Shown: one piece after another, positions 6,861-14,087 of the stretch
Layout: every line of letters begins with the position of its first letter
Numbering within the stretch: position 1 is the first letter of the stretch
Source of the DNA: Pavlovales sp. CCMP2436
Taxonomy: Eukaryota > Haptophyta > Pavlovophyceae > Pavlovales
DNA length: 14,143 bases
Direction: 5' to 3'
Assembly (NCBI GenBank): GCA_026770615.1
Contig: MU631436.1
Span: forward strand, 309,097-323,239
Notes under the pieces: model-generated
Database searches by the model: none
What the model was told of the DNA's origin: nothing
Seen by the model: the letters and a program-made list of their open reading frames with translations, nothing else
Program-made: the position numbers and the translations under genes

Positions 6861-6949
6861 GGGGTAGCGGCTGGACTCTTCAGAGTTGGGTTTCCAGGAT
6901 ACAATTATTGGGGTAGCGGCTGGACCCTTCAGAGTCGGGTTTCCAGGAT
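6861..6949 (+). repeat. 40-bp direct repeat across the LINE 5' junction
   Basis: 6861-6900 and 6910-6949 differ at two positions. On the minus strand both read as the same LINE-like codons (SWKPxSExSSRYP). The inner copy is the first part of the truncated LINE; the outer copy lies beyond its presumed TSD. Confidence 0.9.
6899..6911 (+). repeat. Probable LINE target-site duplication, 5' side (13 bp)
   Basis: An exact copy of atacaattattgg at 3252-3264, at the point where the LINE-derived minus-strand sequence begins. Confidence 0.6.
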
Positions 6950-6952
6950 TTG

Positions 6953-8141
6953 TTATCTTTTACTCTGAGCGCGCCGTATTTCAAACGAAGTGAAAGCTCA
7001 GCACGATGGAGGAAGCTCGTCCAGAACAGCCTCGCAGAGGGCTGCTGCCGACGAGGAGATCTCCACGCAGACCCATGTGGTTGGCAGACAAGGTCGATAT
7101 ACGGGCTCGAGTGCTCGTGAACGAGCGGGGCCTTGACGCGCTCCACCGCTCGTCGCCTCGCGCTTTCGTCTCGAGGCGTCGATGCAAGCGCCCAAACGGT
7201 GGATTCGCCTCTCGCGCAGCAGCGCGCCACCATGTAATCGCCCGACACGACGCGCTCGACTGAGGAGACGGGCACGTCGAGGTCGTTTGGCCCAGGATCG
7301 TGGTCCGCGCCGCCCGGTCCGAGCGCTCCTCGCTCGCCGAGCGCGAGGTGAAAGCGAGGCAGAACGCGTTTTTTCTTGAGGACCATTTTGGCCTCCAAGC
7401 CAGAATCGAGTTTTATGTCTTCTTTCTTAAAAGGCAAATAACCGCCGCTCCATTTTAAACAAAGCACAAGACTGAAGCGAAAACTTTTTTCACACTCCCT
7501 AATGCCCTTGCCGCCGAGGCCCCCCAGTTGTTTATAAAGCTTAAGAGGTCCCCCAGTTGTTTTAAAGTTTTGAGTAAAGATCAAATAGGGAGTGTGAAGA
7601 AAGTTTTTCGCTTCAGTCTTGTGCTTTGTTTTAAATGGAGCGGCGGTTATTCGCCTTTTAAGAAGGAAGACATAAAACTCGATTCTGGCGAAGGCCAAAA
7701 TGGCCCTCAAGACAGAACGCCCAAACGCGTTCTGCCTCGCTTCCGCCTCGCGCTCGGCGAGTGAGGAGCGCTCGGACCGGGCGGCGCGGACCACGATCCT
7801 GGGCCAACGACCTCGACGTGCCCGTCTCCTCAGTCGAGCGCGTCGCGTCGAGCGATTACATGGTGGCGCGCTGCTGCGCGAGAGGCGAATCCACCGTTTG
7901 GGCGCTTGCATCGACGCCTCGAGACGAAAGCGCGAGGCGACGAGCGGTGGAGCGCGTCAAGGCCCCGCTCGTTCACGAGCACTCGAGCCCGGATATCGAC
8001 CCCGTCTGCCAACCGCACGGGTCTGCGTGGAGATCTCCTCGTCGGCAGCAGCCCTCTGCGAGGCTGTTCCGGACGAGCTTCCTCCATCGTGCTGAGCTTT
8101 GCGCTTCATTTGAAATACGGCGCGCTCAGAGCAAAAGATAA
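6953..8141. repeat. Large inverted duplication (two ~550-bp arms)
   Basis: The left arm 6953-7500 is the reverse complement of the right arm 7587-8141, apparently about 90-95% identical, around an 86-bp centre. Both arms carry the same open frame (VSSVERV...DYMVARCCARGESTVWALASTP), which I do not recognise. Long ORFs crossing the centre result from the symmetry. The unit could be a foldback transposon, or two head-to-head copies of a smaller element or gene fragment. Confidence 0.9.
7524..7573 (+). repeat. Short direct repeat at the centre of the inverted duplication
   Basis: cccccagttgttt occurs twice about 25 bp apart, followed by related taaag sequence. This lies in the non-palindromic centre. 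Confidence 0.6.
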
Positions 8142-8180
8142 GGCTGAAGCGTAAAACAAATTTGACACTCTCTCGTAAAT
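7587..8180 (+). mobile_element. Possible small TIR element forming the right arm
   Basis: The left end (gggagtgtgaagaaagtttt, then cgcttcag) and the reverse complement of the right end (gagagtgtcaaatttgtttt, then acgcttcag) match over roughly 40 bp with mismatches, so the right arm looks like a ~590-bp unit with degenerate terminal inverted repeats. The left arm keeps only the inner terminus. No clear target duplication was found. Confidence 0.4.
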
Positions 8181-8789
8181 GTTCTTGACTTGGGTCTTCG
8201 TGCGGCCAAGGCCGATACACACATCCGCGGGGAGCAAGCGACAGCAGTCCCCGCCACCTCCACTTGCTCGATGACGTGCCCCGATAAGGACACATGAAAA
8301 AATCCCAATATTATCTAGTACTTTTTTTTAGCCGAAAATGAAGTTTGGCGCGCGTTGTCACTCCAGACACTTGTCCCTATGTTGAATTATTCGTTGGAAA
8401 GAAGTGCCTCTTCAGAAAAGGACTTTAGCGCGGCTTTCTTATTTGAATTTAGAATCCTTCGGCAACTCAACAATTTTTGTCAGTGATGGGCCTTCAGCGC
8501 ACAAGCGCAGCTGGAGGTACCTGCGGGCACTGCGGATTCACCCGCGAGAGTGACGTCGTTATGAACCGACGATGACGGGTCTCGAGCGGAATAAATTATA
8601 ATATTTACACAAGTTAGTATGTGGGCGCGTGCGCGTCTGTAATCTGCCTGGCTGAGGCGTTTCAAGCATCTAAAGCGCTCGTCTCACATTCTAACTTGAA
8701 TCACTCTCCATGAGGTTGAGTGCACGTACAAAACAAGACGATGCTGAAGGCGGAAATACAGGAAGGGGATGGAGAGGAAGTCGACCGTC
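8142..8789. other. Stretch without a recognised gene
   Basis: After the right arm the minus strand has a short open stretch at 8308-8150 (one frame reads CIGLGRTKTQVKNIYERV, loosely like a Myb or homeodomain recognition helix, too short to call). From 8310 to 8700 the sequence is AT-richer with stops in all frames, a T-run at 8322-8329 and no clear repeats. 8700-8789 is the presumed 3' flank of the zinc-finger gene. Confidence 0.5.
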
Positions 8790-9569
8790 TCAAATCTGGG
8801 CAGCGTTCATGCACTTGGTCCTTTTCTTGTGCTTCGACAGGTTCCTGCGCGTGACCTTCGCATCGCAGCGATTGCACTGGACAGTGGGCTCCGCAGTGGG
8901 CTTCACGCCCACGATGCACGTGGCCGTCTTCCGGTGCGATCGTAGGTTGCTCGGCGCGACCATGGCAGTGCAGTGGGGGCACTTGACGAGCTCGCCCTGG
9001 CACTTGATCGAGCTGATGTGATACGGCAGGCGGGCTGACGCGACCATGACATCGAAGTGAAGGCACTCGACGAGCTCGCCCTGGCACTTGATCGAGCTGA
9101 TGTGATACGGCAGGTTGCTCGGCACGACCATGGCATCGCAGTGGGGGCACTTGACGAGCTCGCCGGAGCACTTCATCGAGCTGATGTGATACGGCAGGCT
9201 GCGGGTGTCGACCATGGCATCGCAGCGAGGGCACTTGACGAGCTCGCCCTGGCACTTCATCGAGCTGATGTGATACGGCAGGGGGGTCGACGCGACCATG
9301 GCATCGCAGCGGGAGCACTTGACGAGCTCGCTCTGGCACTTCATGCCGCTGATGTGGGCCGGCAGGTTGCTCGGAAGGACCATAGCATCGCAATGAGGGC
9401 ACTGGACGGGCTCGTTAGACCTGCCCGGGACGTAGTCGGCAGCAGGGTAGAGTTGGAGCGTAAACCCGATGAGCACCGTCGCATGAGCCGACTCGGCATC
9501 CGGGCCCGAGGATGGCAAAGAAGCCGACGGCTCGCTCCAGCAGTCCTCGGGCCCGGATGCCGAGTCGGC
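8790..9569 (-). CDS. Tandem C2HC zinc-finger protein (seven fingers), 5' end undetermined
   Basis: The minus-strand frame is open from after a TGA at 9572-9570 to TGA 8792-8790. Seven zinc-binding modules of spacing C-x2-C-x11-H-x5-C follow one another, for example CPHCDAMVVPSNLPYHISS. The first five repeat every 28 residues (84 bp) with linker KCQGELVK; the last two are more diverged and Lys/Arg-rich. The fifth finger has lost its second Cys (CLHFDVMV). The N-terminal ~60 residues lack repeats. No ATG precedes the first finger, so upstream exons are likely; a possible acceptor is ...gggcag/GTCTAAC near 9425. Similar short C2HC modules bind nucleic acid or mediate protein contacts, and the role here is unknown. 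The intact frame over seven repeats makes a real gene likely. Confidence 0.75.
   Translation of the reverse strand, partial: ADSASGPEDCWSEPSASLPSSGPDAESAHATVLIGFTLQLYPAADYVPGRSNEPVQCPHCDAMVLPSNLPAHISGMKCQSELVKCSRCDAMVASTPLPYHISSMKCQGELVKCPRCDAMVDTRSLPYHISSMKCSGELVKCPHCDAMVVPSNLPYHISSIKCQGELVECLHFDVMVASARLPYHISSIKCQGELVKCPHCTAMVAPSNLRSHRKTATCIVGVKPTAEPTVQCNRCDAKVTRRNLSKHKKRTKCMNAAQI
8800..9420 (-). repeat. 84-bp coding tandem array
   Basis: The zinc-finger units repeat at 84-bp period with high nucleotide identity in the middle five, for example gatcgagctgatgtgatacgg recurring. This suggests recent unit duplication or gene conversion. The fifth unit differs most at its second Cys codon. Confidence 0.85.
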
Positions 9570-9574
9570 TCATG
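9482..9574. repeat. Perfect 31-bp inverted repeat with 31-nt loop
   Basis: 9482-9512 is the exact reverse complement of 9544-9574, separated by 9513-9543. It lies in the 5' part of the open zinc-finger frame and would form a very stable stem. Confidence 0.95.
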
Positions 9575-10351
9575 CCGAGGATGGTTGCAGGCGGCCGCCT
9601 GCAACCAGTGCCCTAAAGGTCGAGAACCCGAAGACTTGGTTGAGGTGCGAGCCATCATGCGCTGCCGACGTGCCGCCCAGGTTGAACTCGAGCTTGGCGC
9701 CGCTGACCAGCTCTGATCGCTCCTCTGGCGTCACGTGCCCGGGAACGCCGCTGATGTTGCCGATTTCGTTGCGGAACGGGCTGTCGATGATGACGCCCGT
9801 AGCGTACTCGATTGAGTTCGCCTTGAGCTTCACATAGCGGTCCATCGGCACGAGGAGGAGGACGGCCCGGTTGCGAGCATTGTCCGCCGCCTCCTCGCCC
9901 GCCGCGTCGTTGTCAAGTCCTGGGACGTCGGTGGACGCGGAGCCCGCGTCGGGACGTGCGGCGGGCCGTCGCGGAGAACGCGTCCTCAGCCGGGCCGATC
10001 GCAGCGGCGGGGACGATGCCGAAGGCGAAGGCGAACGCGAGGACGACGGCGAGGCCCGTCGCGCCGTCGGTAATGATGGCATCCACCTGCCCGCCCAGCA
10101 GCGAATGATCCGCACCGAGTGGGGCGATGTCGGCCTGCTCCACACACAAAAGGCTCGACTCGATCCCGAGCTGTGCGAAGTTTGCGCGCACGCTCTCCGC
10201 GCACGCCGCCTCGATGTCCGAGCCCAGACAGCCAGCGGATGATCGCCGTCGGATGCGGATCCGAGGAGATCATCCGCTGCCTGGGCGCTGTTTTGAGCCT
10301 GGGGGTATGGGGCGGGCTTAGCGCCTTCAGGCGCAAGTCCGTGTTCATCAT
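9570..10351 (-). CDS. Hypothetical minus-strand gene, exon structure unresolved
   Basis: Two stretches look coding but are in different frames. The first, upstream on the minus strand (~10220-9913), reads ...ESVRANFAQLGIESSLLCV, then LLGGQVDAIITDGATG and a hydrophobic Ala/Val/Phe segment. The second (~9910-9570) reads ...VPMDRYVKLKANSIEYATGV, then GVPGHVTPEERSELVSGAKL, ending at TGA 9572-9570. An ATG pair at 10351-10346 could start it. An intron or a frameshift must connect the parts, and I could not place splice sites with confidence. The second stretch has balanced composition unlike shadow frames. No family is recognised; the GQVDAIITDG stretch faintly resembles ligand-binding proteins but this is not enough to assign a function. 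It is divergent from the LOG gene, with about 250 bp between starts. Confidence 0.35.
9583..9606. repeat. Perfect 24-bp palindrome
   Basis: ggttgcaggcgg is followed directly by its reverse complement, with a NotI-like gcggccgc core. It sits 8 bp beyond the 31-bp inverted repeat. Confidence 0.95.
10230..10292. repeat. Imperfect inverted repeat around a BamHI-like core
   Basis: cagcggatgatc (about 10233-10244) pairs with gatcatccgctg (about 10269-10280), and the flanking gcccag/ctgggc extends the pairing with a small gap. Confidence 0.7.
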
Positions 10352-10599
10352 TGGCCGTTTTCAAGCTGTTTTCAAGCGTGAGTTACTTTTATAGACGGAG
10401 CGTGTAAATATCAATACAGTAAAAATGCTGTAGCCAGCGCCTCGTCGCGTGCAGCTGCCTCGCGGCCGCGTTGGCGCCGACGGCGTCGGGGGTGTACGAC
10501 ACGGAGGCCGCCGCGTGCGCGCCGGTGCCGTGCGCGGAGACGCAGCAGCAGCGCGGCGCGGCTAAGGCTGCGGCACAATTATACGAGTCACGCACTCGC
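10352..10599. promoter_or_regulatory. Shared divergent intergenic region
   Basis: This lies between the minus-strand hypothetical ATG and the LOG ATG at 10600. The 10380-10440 segment is AT-rich (acttttatag, gtgtaaatatc) within otherwise GC-rich sequence, as expected for a core promoter. No specific factor site is identified. The LOG frame is open through part of it (from 10471) without an ATG. Confidence 0.3.
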
Positions 10600-11357
10600 A
10601 TGGCACAAACGCACACCGACGATCGCGTACGCGTCTGCGTATACGCCTCCCCGAGCGCCGATACGCCCGCCTTTCTTCTCACCGCGGCCGCAAGGCTAGG
10701 CGAGCTGCTCACGGATGGCAGCCACGTGTGTGTTAACGGCGGTGGGCGCTCCGGCGGCATGGGCGCGTTGAACGCGGCGGTCGTTAAAGGCAAGGGTGAG
10801 ATCATCAGCGTCAGCCTCAAGCGCTGGGCCAGGGGCCGCAAGCCCTTCTCGCGGGAGCAAATGATTGTCATCGAAGACGACGATCTCGCCGATTGGAAGC
10901 GCAGGCTGCGCGACGCGTCCGATGTCGTTATCGTCTTGCTCGGCGGTGCTGGCACATTGGACGAGCTCTTTGATCTGGTGGCACTGCGGGGGACGGGCAT
11001 GAGCTCGCTCCCGATATGTCTGGTCAACATCGCCAGCTACTACAACGGACTCGTCATGCAGCACGCGCGCGCGAGAGCCGAAAAGGTGGCCTCGGCGAGT
11101 TTGTTACAAGGTGCGCTACTCCCCACAGCAGCCTATGCCCACTACCCAACACTGACGACTTTCATGCCCGCCCGGCAGTTTTCGATTCGGTCGAGATCTC
11201 CCTCGCCTGGTCGCTCCAGCAGGTGGTGGAGCGGCGCGGCTCCAACAAGCGTCCTCGCGGTGGCGAGGCGGACCCTTCCAAATCGGCCAAATCCGAGCCC
11301 AACTCCGAGGGGCACTCTGCCGCAGAGGACGGGGAAGACGTCGCAGGGGAGGGGTAG
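10600..11357 (+). CDS. LOG-family nucleoside 5'-monophosphate phosphoribohydrolase, one intron
   Basis: The coding sequence joins 10600-11110 and 11179-11357 (229 residues). The N-terminus VRVCVYASPSA matches the first strand of the LOG / possible-lysine-decarboxylase fold. VCVNGGGRSGGMGALNAA is the G-G-x-x-G-x-M-G nucleotide-binding motif, and VVIVLLGGAGTLDELFDLV is the family P-G-G-x-G-T-x-x-E motif with Leu in place of Pro. LOG enzymes release free cytokinin by cleaving ribose-5-phosphate from N6-substituted AMP; related proteins hydrolyse AMP. The Arg-Lys pair usual before the second motif is not evident (SREQMIVIEDDD), so substrate specificity is uncertain. After splicing the frame reads on as FDSVEISLAWSLQQVVERRG, the usual last helix, then a Lys/Arg/Glu-rich tail. 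ATG 10600 is chosen because it lies just before the first strand; the frame upstream lacks an ATG. No signal peptide, so probably cytosolic. Confidence 0.85.
11111..11178 (+). other. 68-bp GT-AG intron of the LOG gene
   Basis: The donor is CAAG|GTGCGC and the acceptor is cccggcag|TTTTCG. Removing it joins a phase-1 codon (g/tt, Val) and restores the LOG C-terminal helix. Unspliced reading instead gives a Ser/Arg/Pro-rich tail. Confidence 0.8.
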
Positions 11358-11844
11358 GACGCCGTGGAATTCCCGCGAGACTTTCCTTCTTAAGCCCCAC
11401 GTGGATTGCGGCTGTGCGCTATTCCACACTATGAGCTGGTCTTACAGTCGATGTTGGCTACACGCGACACGTTGACTCACTCTGACCAGCGACTCTGACT
11501 GACTGACTGACTGACTGAAGCCCTGCAAATCTAAATGCACAATCTGCAGAGCGACTCCCGTGATTTTTGACTGGGCAGCCGCTGCGATCTTCCATACTGG
11601 AGCAGGGCATACCATAGTATTATAAGGGAGGCTGCTCAGCTGTTCAGACTCGGACTCAGAGTTCGCGAAGATCGATGATCCTCGAGGCAAATCGCGGACG
11701 CTCCTCTGCCGTCGCTGCATTTTGCGCACTGGTGGTGGATAGGCTAGTGATGGTGTGGCTCGGTCTTCCGGCGTAGGCCGGCTGTCCACCGTAGTGCCCG
11801 TCGATGCGATAAAATTTTGCGCGCCGCTACAAAAGTCCGGGAAA
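11358..11844. other. Intergenic stretch with a (TGAC)n microsatellite
   Basis: A TGAC tetranucleotide repeat spans 11496-11517. A tattataa element at about 11617-11624 could be a core promoter for the downstream plus-strand ORF. Nothing else is recognised. Confidence 0.5.
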
Positions 11845-12573
11845 ATGACTCGAGGCAGTCCGGGTGTGACGCTGAGGAGCGAGGAGCGACGCCCGGCGAG
11901 GAGCGACGCCCGGCGAGGAGCGACGCCCGGCGAGGAGCGACGCCCGGCGAGGAGCGACGCCCGGCGAGGACGACGCCCGGCGAGGAGCGACGCCCGGCGA
12001 GGACACCGGGCAAAGATGGCGATGGCGTGCTGGCTGGCTGCGCTAGCGCTGAACGGTGGGCAGAGCGGTCCTTGCACAAGCCCCGCCCAGTCGTGGCTGT
12101 CCAGCGTGCGGCCGTCGATTGCGCTCTCGAGCGCCGAGGCGATCGAGCTTTCACTCCTCGCCATGCAGGGTGGCGACATCGACGGCGGCGCGGCTCTGTG
12201 GCTCCGCTTCTCCGCGCCGTCCTTTTGCCTTGCCGCCATCGAGCCGTGGGGAGCGCCCGCGCTGGCGCTGGCCGTGCGCGACTCCAAGTCGCAGTACTCG
12301 CTCCTCGCCGACTCTCGCCTAGCCATCGAATTTCCCACCGAGCCCGTAGAACGGTTCGACAGCGACGGCATCGCTGTCAGCTGGCACGAGGTGGAGCTTG
12401 AGCTGCGACCGGGCGGCCGCTTCGACTCTGAGGGCTACACGGCGGCCAAGCTCGGCTGGGAGAACGAGTGGTCTAGCAAGGGCTGGTGTACCCGCCATGT
12501 GAGCTGGCATGATTTCCGGCCTGCCTTCCGCCCCGGCATCGGGCAGGAGGAATGGCCTAGGATCTGCGGCTGA
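11845..12573 (+). CDS. Hypothetical protein with minisatellite-encoded N-terminus
   Basis: The first in-frame ATG is 11845 and the stop is TGA 12571-12573 (242 residues). Residues ~12-52 come from the 17-bp minisatellite and are Arg/Ala/Glu-rich (EERRPARSDARRGATPG). The remaining ~190 residues have ordinary composition, with SQYSLLADSRLAIEFPTEPV and two similar RFDSDG/RFDSEG segments followed by a Trp-rich end (WENEWSSKGW, HVSWHDF). An internal ATG at 12016 just after the minisatellite would give a 185-residue protein and may be the true start, because minisatellite length changes would shift the frame upstream. No family is recognised and no introns are evident. Confidence 0.4.
   Translation: MTRGSPGVTLRSEERRPARSDARRGATPGEERRPARSDARRGRRPARSDARRGHRAKMAMACWLAALALNGGQSGPCTSPAQSWLSSVRPSIALSSAEAIELSLLAMQGGDIDGGAALWLRFSAPSFCLAAIEPWGAPALALAVRDSKSQYSLLADSRLAIEFPTEPVERFDSDGIAVSWHEVELELRPGGRFDSEGYTAAKLGWENEWSSKGWCTRHVSWHDFRPAFRPGIGQEEWPRICG
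11881..11998 (+). repeat. 17-bp minisatellite, seven units
   Basis: The unit gaggagcgacgcccggc is repeated seven times almost perfectly. The sixth unit is 16 bp (11966-11981), having lost one G. Confidence 0.95.
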
Positions 12574-13116
12574 TATGCCGCCTCAGCTTCTTTCCACAGG
12601 CAGGCGGCCGAACAGGGTTGCATCTGCGTAGGGTCACTTTACTCGGAGGTGCCGCATCACGTTACCCCGGGGGTGCCGAGTAACGCAGAACTTTGCCATG
12701 CAGCGCGCTGCTTCGCCTCGCTACTGAGCGGGGTGATTAACGCGTGCAGGCGGGCTCGGCTATGCGGCAAGGTCTCGAAGCGTGATTGGCAAGGCCTTGC
12801 GCCTGTACCGTATGGAATGCAACAGGGCCCGGGTCGCGCACTACGCCGCCCGCATCCGAGTTCTTTGCGCGAGGTGTGGCACGTGGTCAGATCGCACCGG
12901 AGCGCCTCACTTTCGACAGGCTCGCCTCGATATGGGCGAGCAGCGGCGCCACCTTCATCACAGTACTCCGGCTCCGCCGCGGAGGCGGGTGCGATGTCCT
13001 CCCGATGCGATGCCTGCAGCTAGCTGCTTTGGTTGGCGTATCTGATATTTACCCGGCCACATACGCGCAAGATGAACCAATACGCCTAGTCTTTTGGTAA
13101 ATCGACTTGCTATAAC

Positions 13117-13118
<2 letters not shown>
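12574..13118 (+). other. Stretch with weak exon-like frames
   Basis: Two overlapping plus-strand frames look mildly coding: 12649-~12820 (SNAELCHAARCFASLLSGVI) and ~12850-13100 (ERLTFDRLASIWASSGATF, then LAALVGVSDIYPATYAQDE, stop 13098-13100). They are in different frames, and no splice pair was secured. No family is recognised. Confidence 0.25.

Positions 13119-13147
<29 letters not shown>
13119..13147 (+). repeat. T29 homopolymer
   Basis: Twenty-nine T are followed by aacag. On the plus strand this resembles a polypyrimidine tract with a 3' splice site; on the minus strand it is a poly(A) run that could be a retroposed tail. No flanking duplication was found. Confidence 0.9.
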
Positions 13148-13151
<4 letters not shown>

Positions 13152-13507
13152 GAAGGAGCATCGCTAGATATATTAGCGCGTGCAGCAGACTGCAGAGCGA
13201 CACGTCGTACTGTTCTCCGCGTGCATGCAAAGATATCGATACAGCCGCCGAGACATCGCCTCAGCGCTTGGACGTTTCGCTCAGTTTGCTCAGTCGTCCT
13301 GCGGGCCGGGCACTGCAGCAACCGCGTTACAGTTTGCGGGCAGGCACGGGACAACGGGGCGCAGGGCACAGGCGCAAGGTTTGTCAGCCCCAGGTCGACA
13401 CAGCAACGCGCGCGCGGGAGGCCGGTGCAGTTTGGCAGAGGGGAAGAGGGGCGGTACGGGGCAGAGCGCGCACAGCACATGTCGTAGTCCGACACCTTGA
13501 TGCCCCT

Positions 13508-13668
13508 CGACTTGAGGCGCTCACGCATGCGTGGAAAGAAGGCGCCATGCTTGTCGGGCTCGCCGGTGAGCTGGATGAAAGCGGCCTCCAGCGCATTGAT
13601 GGCGAAGTTGAGGTCCTGGAAGCCCTCGTCGTTGTGGCGGTACGGCTTGGAGAACCAAAGGGTCGCTG
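13508..13668 (-). CDS. Exon-like coding segment of unknown function
   Basis: The minus-strand frame reads TLWFSKPYRHNDEGFQDLNF, then ALEAAFIQLTGEPDKHG and RMRERLKSRGIK. Its mixed hydrophobic and charged composition is unlike the Arg/Pro-rich shadow frames. It is preceded by a pyrimidine-rich ...tttatgcag acceptor-like sequence (13668 side) and ends near AAG|GTGTCG, a donor-like site. No family is recognised. Upstream sequence (13676-13826) looks like an insertion or intron. It may be an internal exon of a host or transposon gene. Confidence 0.35.
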
Positions 13669-13839
13669 CATAAAAATAAATAAAATAGAATAGAAGAAAA
13701 GGAATAAGACTGTGGTGGGGGTAGCGAGGGCAGAAAGCTGAAAGTCTCGGCGAGGGAAGATGATTTGCTTGCCGGACCAGAAGGGGGCACAGAAGTTATT
13801 TGATCCAACCTGTGTGTATACTTAGATCGCTGCATAAAA
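13663..13839. mobile_element. 151-bp segment between 13-bp direct repeats
   Basis: tcgctgcataaaa occurs at 13663-13675 and 13827-13839, bracketing 13676-13826. The bracketed DNA is A-rich at its left end (ataaataaaatagaatag). The duplication length equals that of the nested SINE-like inserts, but the shared 56-bp tail is absent. It may be an independent retroinsertion or an intron-generating insertion. Confidence 0.5.
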
Positions 13840-13960
13840 GGTATGGAGGCAATCCTTTTTTAATAATAGTTCCTCTGCCCAGGAGGCTTTCGTCTTAGAC
13901 GCTGCGCACATTTTTTTTATAATATTTCTTATAGCGCACTGCTGCGCACTCACTAGTGCC

Positions 13961-14077
13961 TTTTTAAAGAACAGTTCTTTCAAGAATATCACCAGTTCCT
14001 TTTTAAAGAATAGTTCTTTTAAGAATGTCACCAGTTCCTTTTTAAATAATAGTTCTTTTAAGAATGGCACCAGTGCC
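13961..14077 (+). repeat. 39-bp tandem repeat, three units
   Basis: Units 13961-13999, 14000-14038 and 14039-14077 share tttttaaagaa-tagttctttt-aagaat and end caccagttcc. Each contains a near-palindrome (aaagaac/gttcttt). A partial related unit occurs at about 13854-13875. The minus strand reads 13-residue repeats like KELFFKKELVIFL, without an ATG. Confidence 0.9.
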
Positions 14078-14087
14078 TTGCGAGGAG

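Larger units (their letters stand above)
3265..6898 (-). mobile_element. 5'-truncated LINE (non-LTR retrotransposon) with RNase H, CCHC and OTU
   Basis: On the minus strand the order is: a short segment possibly from the end of the reverse transcriptase region, RNase H, a CCHC knuckle, a low-complexity Pro/Gln/Thr-rich linker, an OTU-type protease ending in a stop at 3602-3600, then about 335 bp of 3' sequence. The element ends in AT-rich sequence (agttttata) next to a 13-bp TSD, and it lacks its 5' part, as expected for target-primed reverse transcription. Reading needs several frameshifts, so it is inactive. Removing the two nested inserts (3769-3921, 4834-5130, each plus one TSD copy) leaves about 3.2 kb of LINE. 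RNase H plus an extra cysteine protease recalls the Dualen/RandI group as I remember it. The clade cannot be fixed without the reverse transcriptase core. Confidence 0.75.

Noticed and set aside
7700..7760. CLASASRSASEE as a Maf-like nucleotide pyrophosphatase motif
   Set aside because: Only a few residues match, the rest of the frame does not follow the family, and it lies in the inverted duplication.
6880..7911. 343-codon minus-strand open frame through the inverted duplication
   Set aside because: It crosses both mirror-image arms and the AT-rich centre, so its length follows from symmetry and GC-rich stop avoidance. No domain is seen.
8800..9420. CRISPR-like array (84-bp period)
   Set aside because: The repeats are contiguous coding units with no unique spacers, in a eukaryotic gene.
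9057..9716. 219-codon plus-strand frame opposite the zinc-finger array
   Set aside because: Its repeats (ELALALHRADVIRQ) are the antisense of the zinc-finger units; the minus strand has the conserved Cys/His spacing.
11442..12371. 309-codon minus-strand frame opposite the minisatellite ORF
   Set aside because: It contains the antisense minisatellite (RRASLLAG repeats) and Ser/Arg-rich sequence; the plus-strand frame has a more protein-like C-terminus, though neither is proven.
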